DNA of 64,000 nucleotides from Rhynchonema sp. JSB1_4 (GCA_030248065.1 JASAMV010002759.1:26893-90892); one strand, 5' to 3'; shown: positions 11,801 through 25,592, counted from the first letter of the stretch. A program made the numbers and translations. The notes: generated by a model from the letters alone, not told the origin.

Positions 11801-14800
11801 CCTGCAGACAACGTTAGATAATCAAGCATTTCCAAAAAAACGAACAAAATAAACACAACCCAACCGTGTATGAAATATGCCTAAATGTCGGGAATCCCTG
11901 CCGATATCTGTCCAAGTCAACATGCGGCAATAGACCGTTAACAATCTGATCACGTGACAGCACGAATGCATCACGCGGCAATTGGGTACATCTGAAAGTG
12001 GTATTGAACTTATTCATTAACTCAGCTCGCCAGCAAACCTGCACTTTTGCATGCACCAAGTTAGTGGAGGCAAGTGGGTCTTGCTCTCATGGATGCATTA
12101 TGATCATTTGGTGCATTCGCACTGACGTCCGTCCTGTTGCACCAACCCGATGTGAAAACAGGGCGAGCCGCCTAAAGCTCGCTGCTATTGCTCTATTGTT
12201 CACCACCCTCATCTGTCATCAACAACAATGCGCGGCATTTGTTATCAAACATCTGGCGAGTTCACCAGGCAACAGCAAGCGCACGGCCGTCTGGATCTCG
12301 CGACTATCAAATAAGACACGAAAACTGAACACCAACTTCGCTTTGCAGTTGACAATATCCGTAAACACGCCGGGAAGTGACGTTTTATAGGTGACATTGC
12401 TAGCTGTAGCGTCAGTTTGGTACAGTAAATGTGGACCGTGTGAATTACGCGATCGCTCCTCGGCCGTCAGACGACGATCAACCGGGAACATCGCTTCGAG
12501 CAAGCGCTCCTGCAAGTGGAAGTGTACGGTTTCAAGCTTTTCAAACATAAAAGTCAGATATTTCAAGTAAACAATCAACCTAAAAATCGAAGTTACCTGA
12601 TCAATGAACGGTATGCACACAACGGCCTCCCAGTCCTGTTGTTTGCCGTTCAGATCGGTCTCGAAGTCGATCGGATAGAAATCGATAATGGGCGACATCG
12701 CACTGGTCATCAGATCCTGGACAAAAAAAGGGGAACTCAGAAAGGCGGCTGGACTGATTCCGACCAAATTTGGCGCTGTCAAGAAGGTGAACTGATCCTG
12801 ACGCTCATGCATGGTCCAAATAAAATGTACCCATTCGCTTGTCGTTGCCCTAGTCCAACCGTAGTGGTCGTGGCCAATAAACCTAAAAAGAATAAGAAAA
12901 ACAGTCCAACCCAATAAGCCTCAGGCAGACACGTGCGACTGGCGGCCGGCAGCACAGCCAGCAATTGTTGGAAGGGCAGGAAGGGCGTGCCCAGCTCGAA
13001 ATCGAACGATAAATGGGAAAAGTCCTTCACGTCCGATATGTACGGGGCATAGTGGTGCGGGTAGAACCTGCGCATGTAAAACTGGGATACAAAATGACTG
13101 GTATCCAACCCGATTAGATCGCATCGCACTTGCCTTGGGCACCTGCTGCACAAGCGATCCGACCCTTTATCACCAAGTTCGATGCCGAACTGACTGTTCT
13201 ACAAATAACCCAAAAATAATGCAAACATTCAAAGTGCCCCCACCGACCAGCCCCAACTCGCACAGCCGTGATAGTAATAATGCAGATTCCATTGTATGGC
13301 ACGCACATAGCCGATGGCTTGTTCGTGTAGTTCCTCCCTGGATGATGCGTAGGACAGTTATTAAAATAATGAGAGCAAACATTTTAACAGAGAATAATGC
13401 CGCATACTTTGTAATGTTCTTATAGTCCATCTTCTGTTTGTAGTAGGCCCGCTTGTGATTCTTGAAATGTCGTTCCATCGCCCGATTCCACGGCGCTTCA
13501 CCGTCACTCTCACCCGTATCACCGGTGTCGTCAAAGTCAGACTCCAACAACACTAATTTACCACCGCGTTTCGCCAACAGCTCGCTCGCTGACATGATAG
13601 CCGGGTCTGAATGGACAAAAAGTCCACATTTACTTCAGTCCGCTCTGGTCAATTTAAAATCTTAGAAAGAAACAGCAAAAATATAAAATAAAAGAATGCA
13701 CATTTCTTTTTCTCTTCTTCGTACGATTCGTCGTCCGACGATTCATCGAATGCGCCAATACCGTAATCGTTGATGGCCGACGGCTGTGACGGCGGTTCAA
13801 TGGCACAACTGCAAACATATTTCGCACTTCATATTGGCACACGCACGTCTCCTTTCTGCCAATATGACAACTGATAAGCCAACCAACTTCACTAGCTGGT
13901 CATCAGTGGCAGTGGCAGCCACGTTGGCATCATCATCACATTCGAACTCTTCCAGTTCTCGCATCTTGTCGTCCTCTTTCTGCAACAAAAAGCTGTAATA
14001 ATTGATAAATTTTCTATACAATCTTGAAAAATCAATGCTCACGTTCGCCGCCATTTTGTCCTGCAACCACTGATCGTCTTCAAATTGGTTGCCGAAATTC
14101 CGACGATCCATCTGTAAAAAATGGGACTCAATTATTATGCAACAAACTAAATTTCCATCATTCATTATCGCTTACCTGTACAAGTTTCTGTAGATAGGTT
14201 TCAAATCGCTTCAAATTCAGATACCCGTTTTCATTTATGTATCCTGTAAAATAGCGCACATTGGTCGGTTTTGCCTTTTCATCAAATTCAAGTTCGGATG
14301 TATATATTTTTATTGGACTTGGTTTTGTCATCCATGTGCCAAAAAAGTACCAAATAATAAAATATTTCTTATCCGACATACCGCCCAACTCCGGCAATAT
14401 CTCCATGTAGGCATTGTACAGCTGAGGCAACGTGTCATCGGCAATGTGCAATCGAGGCAAATGTGGCAGGAAATCGTTACCGACTAGGAACTCCATCAGA
14501 ACCCAGTCGTCGATAATGCGCTCCAAATCGTACCCGAATGGTAATTTGGTCTGAAACATCGATTCTCTCGGTAGTTACATAATCGGGATAAGTTATTTTC
14601 TGACGACCGCACAACGAATGTTCGCCAAACAGAATAGATAATTAGGCAGATTGGGAGCCGAAATATTGTCAGAAAATATTCACCAGTGTTTCACAATTAG
14701 AGTTACAACATAGAGGATACGCTGTAAATTATAACAAACAAACAAAAACTTGATCAAAATCAGCCATGAGACCTTCAAGGACTGAAATTCGAGATCCAAA

Positions 14801-16589
14801 TATTCACGCAGTAGCGACACATGCAGCAGATGGAAGGTCGTGTCCTCGACTTTGGTGGGCCGTTTGTCTTTTTTGCTCGGCCGAACGAACTTGACTTCTT
14901 CACGTAACAAGGCGAAGTGAGGCTCATGGGAACAAAGACTCAGCATCACCTGAAATAAAGTAGTGAAATTGAATGAGAATCGAAAACAGGGTAAATAAAA
15001 TCGTACCAAATCGGCATCCAGTCCGTATAAACAATGCCGCGTGTTGGGGTCATAAGTGGGCAACGTACGTTGATGTCGAATAAAGTCCATAATTTTGTGC
15101 TCACCCTCTCCCGGGCACTAAAATAATTAAAAACATTAACTGTCCTTCAAAATTTTGACAAAAAATCCTTTGGAGTGCAACCAACATCGTGACCCGATAG
15201 GTACACGTCGACGCCTTGCCAAAGCGGGTCAGTTGTGATTTTCAGATTGACAAAGTATTTTAACTGTTCATGCAGTTTCGTCATAAAATGAGTTCCTGCG
15301 AAGAAATAACGACATAATTACGATTAAAGTAAGTGATGACGTATGGGAGGGAGCAAAACATATTTAGCGCATTGTTGGTAAGCACCTGGCGTAATACAGT
15401 TGCTGTCAAATCGATCTTCTGACGGCAGTTCCTCTCCCCTAGCTTTGGCTGCTTGCTCCACTTTTAACGCACTTCGAGCGGACCTGCATTTGCATACATA
15501 CATCAATCAGTTGTTTTGCGTTTCGCATTGTCGAATTAATTGACAAAAGAATGAATGGAAGCAAACGAACATGAATCGCCGACCGCGTTGCTGGTTCATT
15601 TTTGCGCGCGGCGCCACGCCATCGACAGCCATGAAGAATGTGCGACGCGGTCGGATAATGCGAAACAGCGCCTGAATTCACAAATGGGCCACACAATTTA
15701 CGAAACAAATTCACACATACTAATGGTTATGCAGGAAACCAACCGATATATAATGAAAGATGGCCTTGAATATTTCTTCCTCCGTAATCCTGAAGTGCGC
15801 ATCTTCGTCGTTCGGATGCGAACAACAATGGATGATGCCGTTCATGTCGAGGTAGAGGTTGTCGAACTCGGGAATCTGTATTAACAAGAAAAAAGAACTC
15901 GCTCGTCGATCAAATCTATAGAAACAAAACAGGGACTACGCCGCCGCCATCTCGCCTCGACCAAGTTTGACATGAGTCCGGCCCCAGCTCCCGATCCTCG
16001 GCCCAGCAAACCGAAACTTCGTGCTCGTCCGTTTGGGCCGAGGAATCCGGCCCTGCCAAATTCTCACTTCTGGCTCTGATTGATCACAACTTTCCGTTTT
16101 TATGATTAGGCTTGCGGTTAGGCTTAGGCTTAGGCACTAGCCTGAAACATATCTTTCGTGCACGCGTGCTCTGTCGGGTGCATTTCCGTATAATTAGTCG
16201 CTCGTCTCCCAGGTGGGTACGTCTGTTCCCCTTCCGAAAAAAGTGGGGGAACCGTCTGCGACTGTTCCCCCTCCGGAACAGGAAGAACACACTGATTGAG
16301 CTTCGGAAACTTCGGGCCGGGCGCCGGGGTGTGCGGCCCGGTCCGGCCCGATCCTCCAATCCAAATCCCCTCCCTGGTCCGGCTCCGGCCCCAAAGGTCC
16401 AGAAGTTTCGGCCAGAACCACAAACCCAAAATCGCTGCCTGGCCTGGCCGCCCTCGGCCCACCAGCCCCATTGCAATGCGACCTCTGATTGAAAATCAAA
16501 ATCGCAACAAAAACCTGATTATCACGGACAACTTCGCTCAAACATGGATACCGCTCGCTGATCCACCGATAGAATTTTGGCACGCCCAT
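5814..16589 (-). CDS. XRN1: 5'-3' exoribonuclease 1 (XRN1/Pacman)
   Basis: Cytoplasmic processive nuclease that degrades decapped mRNA. Exons read in frame: 16515-16589, 15744-15875, 15571-15671, 15386-15483, 15186-15295, 15007-15117, 14773-14949, 14382-14550, 14176-14243, 14043-14111, 13888-13979, 13702-13808, 13408-13606, 13248-13337, 12911-13067, 12597-12716, 12337-12509, 11865-11991, 11691-11801, 11509-11615, 11303-11399, a short unresolved exon near 11.0 kb, 10782-10944, 10186-10383, 9956-10082, 9672-9819, 9500-9604, 9269-9425, 8870-9001, 8387-8583, 8008-8110, about 7366-7715, then Q-rich exons to the stop at 5814. The start [20 protein letters not shown] is diagnostic. Catalytic pieces are present: [50 protein letters not shown] and [30 protein letters not shown] and GLNLKF follow, then the SH3-like domain ([15 protein letters not shown]). 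The tail is long and rich in Gln, Asn and Pro and ends RLAVNFGDK, like the vertebrate RKLAVNFG end. Total length about 1.6-1.7 thousand residues, near the family norm. Confidence 0.95.
7828..7893. repeat. Small inverted repeat, TTCGTTATAGTGA
   Basis: TTCGTTATAGTGA (about 7829-7841) is followed 22 bases later by its exact complement TCACTATAACGAA and then by a near copy, TCACTATAGCGAA. It lies in an XRN1 intron between the 8008-8110 exon and the next exon. It could fold as a 13-bp stem. Probably a remnant of a palindromic transposon end; function unknown. Confidence 0.6.
15950..16500. repeat. Degenerate GGCCCG-type element in XRN1 intron 1
   Basis: The first XRN1 intron (15876-16514) is filled with imperfect GGCCCG/CGGGCC runs and ends with CAGAGGTCGCATT on the complement strand, a decayed match to the CAGAGGTGGGAATCGGGCC end seen intact at 31.5 and 32.4 kb. 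Open frames of 110-170 codons here are by-products of the GC-rich repeat, not genes. Confidence 0.6.
16106..16135 (+). repeat. Interstitial TTAGGC array
   Basis: TTAGGC, TTGCGG, then three tandem TTAGGC units. TTAGGC is the nematode telomere unit; here it is a 30-bp interstitial array inside the intron-1 repeat. It is too short to call a telomere relic with confidence. Confidence 0.5.
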
Positions 16590-17814
16590 TTTTCGAGCAC
16601 TGGAGAATTGGAGATACTTTGTCACTGTTGCGTTGCGTCGGATATCTTCTTGTGGTGATGTTGGTTCTGGTTGATCGAGATCCCGATCACTCAAACAAAA
16701 AATCAATCCGCCCGGGCCCGCCCGTTTCTGAAATTGGAATTAAAATTAAATTAAGAAATATCACAGGGACAGGACCAGGCACCAGCACCAGGGTTTTTGT
16801 TGTACGCGGGGACAGAATTCACAGAAACGGAATCCAACTGACGCGAAACTGACGTATCCTAATTGTGTTGAGGTCTCGTTTCAGGCTTTAAATTAGGCGT
16901 GGACGTGGACATGACACATGAGAAATGTGCACGGGTCTTCCTGGCTTGGGGCCTAAGCCTGAGCCTAACGTAAGAACCTAAATACAGCCCCCCGGAATAG
17001 AGCCCCCCCACGGTAATACAACCCCCAAAAAAGGGGTCAGTGAATTAATACAGCCCTGTCGGGCCTTTTCGGGCCGACCATCCCGGCCCGATTCCCATCC
17101 CACCTCGAGCCTGAGCCAAAAGTTGAACGAAAGAGAAATCCAGATCCGTTTATGTGAATTCTATCTCCTGTTGGGTGTTGTCACTGTCCCAGTGAATTTA
17201 AATTTAGCACGCCTTATGTCAATCCCGCCCGGCCTGACAGCCGCGTTTATTCATTGCATGTGCATGTGCAATTTGCATCGTAGCCGCGCAAGGCGCTTTT
17301 GCTTCTTTCGCTTTTGTTTACGATCGGGCCAATCGGTTGCTGGACTTTTAACGGCGATGACACTTGCGATCTTCTGTAAATTCAATGAAGCGGGCTTCTT
17401 CGCAAAACCAACACAAGCACACTCACGCATACATTGGAAGTTGATCGTGGCACCTATCAATTGTTCACATTGTAGCGAAAAGTTACTCTTCCGGGATTAG
17501 TACGTCTGTCCGGGAATAGGCAGAGAGCAAAAAAATGTGTCACAATCCCAACAAAAATGAGAACCTTTTTATTAGCACACTTCGAGAAGAAAAAACAAGT
17601 CTTGGTCACCTCAAATATTGAGCACCAGAAACAAGGAACTAACCAAGGTATAATGAGCCAATATGGCCTCGTATAATAATAGGAAAATGTTACCCATTTG
17701 CACACGGAATACTAGTGATTGATAAGGCAGCTATAATCGTAAAAAACCGGAATAATAATCCCTTTACAGGAAGACAAATGAAAGAAACTTGGCTTCGGGA
17801 AGTTAACAAGGATT
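16590..17814. repeat. Repeat-derived gap between SMYD4 3' end and XRN1 5' end
   Basis: This gap should contain the XRN1 promoter near 16.6-16.8 kb. From about 16966 to 17108 it holds a broken copy of the CCGTAAAAACCTAAATA MITE (AATACAGCCCCC and AATAGAGCCCCC blocks) joined directly to a piece of the GGCCCG element (TGTCGGGCC...CCCATCCCACCTC). Nothing gene-like is recognised. Confidence 0.5.
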
Positions 17815-20800
17815 TCAGGATTTATTTTCGATCACTGAGCGAGCGGCACGGGATTCCTGCTCCACCAATTTAAGGTAGTGATTCAGTTTGTTTTGTTCCA
17901 GCAACAAACGCGTCCGACGAGCGCCGAGGTTGAGAATCTTGATTTGGATCATGCGCCGCGCCGATCGCTCGAACAGCTCATTGTTCCCTGATGTTTCAAG
18001 GAACCATAACCCGGACGAAACCAGATAATTTCGTATAAGCTTTGTTACCAGGCCCATTTGGTCATGAGTGTACCGGGAATTACATACCTGTACGACAGAG
18101 TCATAACATGGATAATTTAAATCTCGAATTTTCATCGTCCTCTAGAATTTCTGCTCACCTGCAGCCTAAAGTTAGAATGATGCAGAGAAGAGGACTGGGA
18201 TATTCCAACCTGAATCGTGACAACATTCGGCCAGTCTGAGCAGCGCAATCGCGTTTTTCATCGACGCCACACCGTAGTGCCGCTGCAACACTCTTTGTAC
18301 GATATCGTAATGACGTTCTGCCTCTCTGAAAGAAGTTATTAGTCGCCGTTGTTTTGTCGTTTCACAAATTTAACACTCCAACTTCTTTATGGTTGTCGAA
18401 AACTGTCGGGAGCTGGTCAAAGCCAGAACTTCAAGCTCAAACCCACGTCAAGTAATCGCATCGATGCATGAGTCTGGCCAATTCGGCCCTGACCCCATTC
18501 ACACGTCGGTTGTTGCGATGGAATTCCACGCTGATCGACTCGAAATCGCGTTCAATGTCTAGAACCACGTCGGTTTTGGGCGTGAATTTGTCGATTCGAC
18601 GCGAAATATCATTCAGTCGCTGCTCAATGTCATCATAATGTTCGGACGTGTCATTCTCGCATGATCTGTGGTGATCGGAAGAGAATGATAGCATCGAACG
18701 TATCAACATGGAGCTTGCACATGAGCATTTAACACACAAAACAAGTCAATGGCACTGAGATTTTCATGGTGGTGTGGTTGCTTTGTGCTCGCAATCTCAG
18801 ATCCCTCGTCCATGCGTGCACAGGCGTGACTGCATAAATTCCCAAATAATCACACTATCCCGAACTACACCATACCCCCTCCCCACCTGCAATTTTCATT
18901 AGTTCGATTGGCGTTGAGCAGCGCACGACAATTCGGACAAAAGTACGCGTCCATCTCGGCATCGATGATGATAAAGTCTGTGTCGATGCACGCCTTGAAA
19001 CATCAGACAATCTATTTGGTGCACAGTGTGGGTGTGGGGCGATATTATCAGATACTTGGAAATCGTTTTCTCCCCCCAGGCTTTCCAAGTATATATTCTG
19101 CATTTGCTATTGTTGCGAGATGATCAACTAGGCACCTTGATGTTTCATGGAAATTTGAAATACCCTTCAAACCGAAACTGCTCATTTGCAGTCACATACA
19201 TACGTACCATACACGTTTCTAAAGCATGCTTGCGATTCGATGCTTCACAGGTCCAAAACAAAACGAAAACAAGTCCAAAGATGTGAGGAACGTCTTCCAA
19301 CCGACCTCACAAGTGCAGTCAAACGAGTACAGACTGTGCAACGTATGTTGTCGTGCAATCCGACTGTCTTTGCCGATCTTAACCCCGTAGCAGTTGTACA
19401 CCTCGTCACCGGCTTTCAATGGTCGCAGTGTGCGAATCTGTCCTCAGACTTAGAATATTTGTTCCGTGCGTGTAAGCGTGCTGAACGATATCCTTACAAG
19501 TTGTGCGGGCGTAGATTTACGAAAACATGTATATGGCGTAGGACATACGGCTCAACAGAAAGACATTGGGCCGGGTGAACAGGCATGGGGGTGGGCAACA
19601 TATCGTAACCGACTGAAGGGCTGGCCATTGTAACACTTCGAATTTAGGGTTTATTTATGGACATGTAAGAAGATAAACTCTCCAGCTCAATCCACAGCTG
19701 AAGTCCGCAAGCCTGAAAGTCAACCACCTAGGCGGATATTCTATTCGTTAGTTGGGTTTTTAGAAATGAGTTTCGCTTACAGCAGGAACGAACGTTGCGC
19801 ACAATGTGTGTGCCATTCCTATACGTGCGGTACTAGCATTCTAAATTCACATCATGCACTAACCTCGATGATACCATACGGTCCACAAACGGCATGTGTG
19901 TTCGGCAGACAACTGTGGTTCATCATCACCTGTGTCACGTACACGCCCACTGCTTTGTGCCCGCTGTTCAACTGAAATAATGAATGGTTGCGCTTCTACG
20001 TTTTTGTAATGGTACTCACTGGTTTCCCAGATGAACAAGTGTGCTACAGTGAATACCCCAAATTCTTGAAAGTGCCACAACCACCGGGGCGGTTGCTCAA
20101 CGGTGTATTTACTGCATCTAAACGTGCGTGCGTTAAACAACGCTGCTGTTCGAGCAAGCACGCCACAAATTGAGGTCAGCCAGCGCTGGACCGATTTCCC
20201 CCATAGCATCGAGAATTTGGACCACTGCACCCATCTACCTCCAACGAGTGTTCAATGTGTTTGTGCCGATGCACGTCGTATTCGAAGATGGCCTGTTTGT
20301 TGCGAGGCAATCGCTTGAGCGTCCAGAACAACGACCATTTGAGCACCGTCTCCATTTGGTTTGTCTAAATGACGCAGTATATCTCCCGTTTCAAGGTTAG
20401 AATGTTTGAAACCACTAATCCAAACCGTAAGATGCTTAGGCCAATTATCGGGATCAAGCACGACATCACCGTGCACCAGGCTCAAGCATTCGACTATGCA
20501 ACTGCAAGTGAACATTAATTCAACGTTAATGTAGATTTGGCGCCCGAAAACTTGGGTATCAAACTTGGAGATCGATCCGGTCCGATCTTGCCTTGAACCC
20601 GTCAATGTTTGCAGTCACGTTTCGAGATTTAAAAAAATTGCTCATTGGTGAAAATGCCGCGTGAACAAGGCAGGACTGGATGGACCAATCACCGTGTTTG
20701 ATATCGGCCACGAACTCACGCAGCGATCTCCCACATCGCGTCGTCTTCCTCGCTCGACAGACCGAAATCAATCGACAATAAATGTGTGAATGATCGATAT

Positions 20801-21886
20801 TGCGAGTCAATGTCATCGAATGAATCACCGCTAACTGACCCTGACATTGAAAATTATAATCATGGTTGCTACCATGCCATTGTTTATGCTCGCAGCCCAA
20901 CTATGTAGGGCAGCACTACGAAGAAACCAATGTTGTGCTGTTGCGCGTGGCACTAATACTCCAAATCAATCCGGTTACCATGTGGATTCTCGATCAATTC
21001 ATCGGGTTCGTGCATATATCTGATCAATCGATTGAACGGCGGCCTGATCACAGCGCGTACGGCCAACAACAGACTGTCCATACTCAAACGCACACCTGCA
21101 ACATGTCATGTAATTGATTGGGTGATGCTTCCAAATGATGTTTTTCATATGGCTTATAGACTGTTGGGTGTAACCCATCTTGAACTTTGACGAGTCCTAA
21201 CCGCACCAACCAGCCAATAGCGCTCGCAAAGGGCCACATTCAAATCGATGTTGTTGATCCCAGTCTCGTTGTTTACATTCAACGCTGCAGTAGATCACCT
21301 TGAATATTCAAAACAGTCAAGTTACTGTTTGAAACATTTGTCATCCAATATGTATTCAATCGGGTCAAATATTCTCACTTTGTCATCGTCGCACTTTTCA
21401 CACGCGATTCTGTCCTTTGCATCGTACACGGCGACCATGCAACATTGACAGAAATAGGGACTGCACTCATCGAATAGGCACGCAACGAATGGATACTCGC
21501 GCAACACAACTGCACCGGCCGGGATGGGTTGGTTGGCCACTAGGTGCCGACCTGAACACCGTTGGAAACGATAGAAGCAGCTGATGCATTAGCACTGACG
21601 ATCACCATCGCCTTACGCATCTGATGACGGACAAACTGCTGTTTGCTCCGACCTGTTTTTAACAACCGAGCGGTGCACCAGGTCATCGTCAGCGCCAATA
21701 TACCAGACAGTTATTTGAATGTAACAGAACTTTGATGAAAGTCCCACCTTGCTCCTGCGTGTATCGAACATCAACGGCAGCTGACAAACCCTTTGCCCGT
21801 CGATTAACCCCCTTGAATATGGGCTGTTGACTCTCGATGGATGGGGTGCGACGGATTAATGACCCATTTTTTGGAACATCCATCAT
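17815..21886 (-). CDS. SMYD4: SMYD4-like SET/MYND protein-lysine methyltransferase
   Basis: Predicted lysine methyltransferase with a split SET domain. Exons that join well (complement): 21742-21886 (possible start ATG at 21886), 21379-21551, 21211-21298, 20979-21095, 20720-20840, a poorly resolved stretch 20010-20600, 19864-19971, 19306-19437, 18887-18993, about 18450-18664, about 18231-18326, and a tail to the stop at 17815. GRHLVANQPIPAGAVVLRE is the N-SET strand. FCQCC and IACEKC with IYCSVECKQRDWDQQHRFEC form the MYND zinc finger. SICGVLARTAALFNARTF fits the region before the core. MMNHSCLPNTHAV is the SET cofactor motif. KAGDEVYNCYG is the second SET motif. DCTCEACID is the post-SET cysteine cluster. 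The C-terminal helices (RHYDIVQRVLQRHYGVA) match the TPR-like tail. The N-terminal TPR half typical of SMYD4 was not found, so the 5' end may be missed. The acceptor of the post-SET exon is itself a TGATGTTTCA copy followed by AG. Confidence 0.82.
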
Positions 21887-24800
21887 TGTGGATGAAATAA
21901 GTCCCGTCTGAATGTTGATTCACGATTTCCAAATATAGTGAAATGAGCATAACTTTGCGGACGCACCTCTCTCAAGGTTCTCGCGAATCTAATGAAAATC
22001 TTGTTGCAGAATACGGAGGTGCCGCATTCTAGAAAAAGCGAAAGAGGGGAAATTGTAATGTTCATATTCCGGATTTTTACGATGCCGAAAACGCAAGAAA
22101 CATACCTCAACAAAATCGTTTTTCTCTATGAATGAAAAAGAAGAGCAAAGGCTGAACAGCTGAGTCAACCGCAGGATGTTTGTAATTTGACCTACATTAG
22201 ACTCGGTGTGGGCACCCGAGGAATTTCAACGTAACGGAATCCAGTTCGCCGTTCTAGAAATGAAATCTGAGCAAAAAAGACTTGCTACGTACGTATATAA
22301 ATTGTAACTACAGACCTTCGCAATGAAACAGACGCACAACTTCGTTACAACTTTTCACACGTGTTTCTTTTGAAAAGCTTGGGGTTTTCAAGTCAGGTCA
22401 TTTCTTCTTCAATAAACGGAAAGGAAATGACGCATTTAATGGCCAATTGAGCGCAACTGATTTTCCGGTTCAAAATGACTGCGCACAAAAATTAACGCAC
22501 AAGCCAAAAACTAAAGTGAGTGCCACAGAAGTCAGGTCAGAGACCAAGGTGAGAGGTGACGTAACACGTAATCAACGTTTTGTCGAAAAACGGCCATTAA
22601 TCATTGGCCGGAAGATAAATGGCTGCCAGATAGACCGCTATTCGTCAGATGCTTTTTCGTTGCCACAAACTTTCCTTTGAGAAAACGATGATTTGTTTGG
22701 TCGGGCGAATATTCTCGACATAATCTCCAATCCAATGTACTCAGTTTGCCTCTGGGCAGGGTCAGTCACCTAGTAACCAAACCAACAAAGCACTGTCGTA
22801 GAACGACGATAAAACTATAATACGTGAAAACGATGTTGATTTGCGCATACACAGGAGCGTCGGGCAATTAATCATACCGCGCAAACGCTGGCTTCCTCAC
22901 TTAGAATGACCCGTTTTGTGATTTAACAGAATGTACGTATGCCTCACAATTATAACAACTGCTTTACCTTACATACCTTGTTGAAAAATGGACCAGATTT
23001 GATTGTACATCTTCCACGACATTTCAAGTCAGGGGGTCAGAACCGCTACGATATTTCACCAAACGATGTTTTCGTTCAAAAAACTCTACGCATAAAGTTA
23101 AGTGACCCATCCTTGGGGTCATGGAGTCGGGGAGATCAGATTGCTAAACAAACCTGCACTCAAGCTTTCGGTTAAAGAGCTGGTAATAAAACTTACCGAC
23201 TGCGAAACGGTTTCAAAACGACTTAAAGTCACAACAGCTCCTTGACATTTTTTCTCACTGACCGCACGTTATAAAAAAGTCTGAAAAATTCTCCGCGCAC
23301 AGCGGCTTGGTTTTGCTAGCCTGCTTGCAGTCTTCGCTTTGAATTTCGCAAACCGTGCACGCCACAAATGTTCAGATTCAGAGATATTGTACTTCAGCTG
23401 TCATTGTCCAAACAGCATGTTCTGCTTTTAAGCGTGAATAATTTCAAGACTTTCAAGGCCACCCAAAAGCAGCAAAAAGTCGAAGGGCTCACCAAAATAG
23501 CGATTTGGCCCACATAACTTTTGCGCAACTGGACAACTTCTTATTTTCATTGTCCGTGTAGAAATATGTACGAGTAATCTTCTCTTACGAGTAAATCTTC
23601 TCTGAGTGAGTGAGCAATTCAAGCGAGAAGGCCGCAGACCTGAATTCGAAAGTGCGCCCATTAGTGGAATGGCTGCTGCGGTGCCGTTTTTACAGTTTTC
23701 ACGTTCGTTCACCGTAAACCGGACAGTCAAAAGTCGAACACTGCCATTGTATTCGATGCATATGTATAGTCCAGCCACGTGCTCATGAGACGATTATTTT
23801 TAAAGCTTGCTTGGCCGGATTCAAAAATGCGCCGATTAAACGGGTTTTCGCAAACAAAAGAAAAGAGGCCGAGAGAAAACACCCCACCCACTCCACCAAC
23901 CCCACCCACAATTGAACAAAATCCGATTTAAAAAAAATTTTTCTTTTTCTCAAACAGAGAGATCAACCCCACACCGATACGCACCTATTGTATCGCTCGC
24001 TTCAGCTATTTTTTGAGAAAGAGAGTTCTCCACGCTAAGCCCGCTTTTAAACATCTTCTGAAAACTGAACTGCAGTCCGGAAAGCTTTAATTCAAGAGGT
24101 GGTTGAGCAGAAAATCAAAGGAACATTGTCGTGTGTGCGTAAGCAGTTGTTGACGCTGCAGCCGACAAGTGAGTGAATGTCGCACATGCCACCACGCCGC
24201 AACAGATGCAACAAAATGTGTGTACGTGTGATTCTGCACGTCGTGTGTCAGTTGCTGAGTGACAAGTGTTGTGGTGGGCGGGGTGAACAATAAGGGAACA
24301 CCTTCTGCGGGTCGAATCAGGGCTTCGATTCCTGGTTTGGAAGACCGACTTATCACAGAGTCAACCTTTTTCTTATCCATTTCAATGGGCGGTGATTAAC
24401 CACGGCGGAACCAAACCACAGGTGTTATTTGGTCCGTGTTCGGACTTTGGTGTTACTAAAAAGGGCCCCTTTGCACCTCAGCAAGTTCTTTGTCCGAGTT
24501 TCCACTTAGTGAATAACAGGAACCCGAACATTCAGTCCCAAGCTCCTTACTTATCCCGTCATACTCTATCTGAGGTTGAACCCAAAAAAGGACAAGCCAA
24601 TGCTTCTTGCTGTAACAACTTGTCATCCTGGTTGGCAGCCTATTAGCACATTGTGGCAGTGGACCGTTTGTTACATCACTGTTTTTGGCGGGGACACAAC
24701 CTACAATTTTTACGTGACGTAACTCATTGTTGTCAGGCTCACAAAAACCGAAACGACGCAACATAAATTGAATGGTTTGCACCGACTTTGCAACCGAGCA

Positions 24801-25341
24801 ACCAAAGTGCAAATTGCCGCTCATCAAACAGCGTGCCGGTGGTCTTTATTGCTCTCCACTTTATGACCTCGAAGGGTGTTTGGGTGCCGTCAAGAAAGGA
24901 GATGAGGTCCCGCGAACAAGTTAGATGTATGGTAATAAAAGGATGTTTGTGTTACTGTATTACGGTATGTACCCATGGATGTGTATGTAACAATCCCAAC
25001 TGCCCCCCCCCAGCCCAACCATTTTGCACCGCCATGGCCCAATGGATATCTGTGTAGGTCGGCGCACGCGAAATAAAATTGGGCCGCAGATGTAAAGTTC
25101 TGAAGCAAATGGTTGAAGTTTTTCGCAACGTGGCACGTATTGTAGGCGTTCTAAGCTCAGAGTTGGTGCGTGGATGCCCTGAACTGACACCAAACTACAC
25201 ATATACGACATCGATGAAACAATGTTTGCAGACCAACAACAAGAATTATCTTCTCTTCACAATACACCATGTCACAACAAAACAGACAGGTGACAAACAA
25301 AATCAGCAACCGAATGCGCATACTGTCTCGCATGCATGCGG
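21887..25341. other. Gene-poor stretch
   Basis: No frame matches a family I recognise. On the complement, 24087-24380 opens with an ATG and reads MDKKKVDSVISRSSKPG; it could be an upstream exon of the SMYD4-like gene or chance. The rest is AT-rich, with no tandem array and no inverted repeat of note. Confidence 0.4.
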
Positions 25342-25592
25342 TATTGGTCGCACAATGACTTTATAAGAATTGGTCAAATTTTTTTCTTGAATCGCAAAGA
25401 GGGAAAGTGACGGGGCACGATGTGACGTTGCGTTGCGCGATCGCACACAAAACCATGCAGTCACCAAACTGTTTAGACCCGCAGCAGAAAATGTTTTGTG
25501 AGAATCACAAATAGCGCAGTGGCTAAGAGTGACTGAACGTGAAAACCAGGATTCATTTGATGAATTCTTATATGGTCATTGTGCGACCAATA
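25342..25592. mobile_element. TA-flanked MITE, TTGGTCGCACAATGAC ends (copy 1)
   Basis: A 247-bp element (25344-25590) with about 30-bp inverted ends starting TTGGTCGCACAATGAC and ending GTCATTGTGCGACCAA. It is flanked by TA on both sides, as expected for Tc1/mariner-type target duplication. Its interior shares long stretches with a second copy at 56.4 kb, for example GTGAGAATCACAAATAG and AAGAGTGACTGAACGTGA. It contains no coding frame, so it is non-autonomous. Confidence 0.85.

Noticed and set aside
12219..12914. Single 231-codon minus frame as one exon
   Set aside because: It reads through two introns; the conserved XRN1 segments end at good donor sites at 12597 and 12337.
20180..20300. 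GTAGAT after a Leu-Glu segment as a splice donor in the SMYD4 gene
   Set aside because: It would leave a 14-nt intron before the next acceptor, which is impossible; a donor further upstream is more likely, but that exon remains unresolved.
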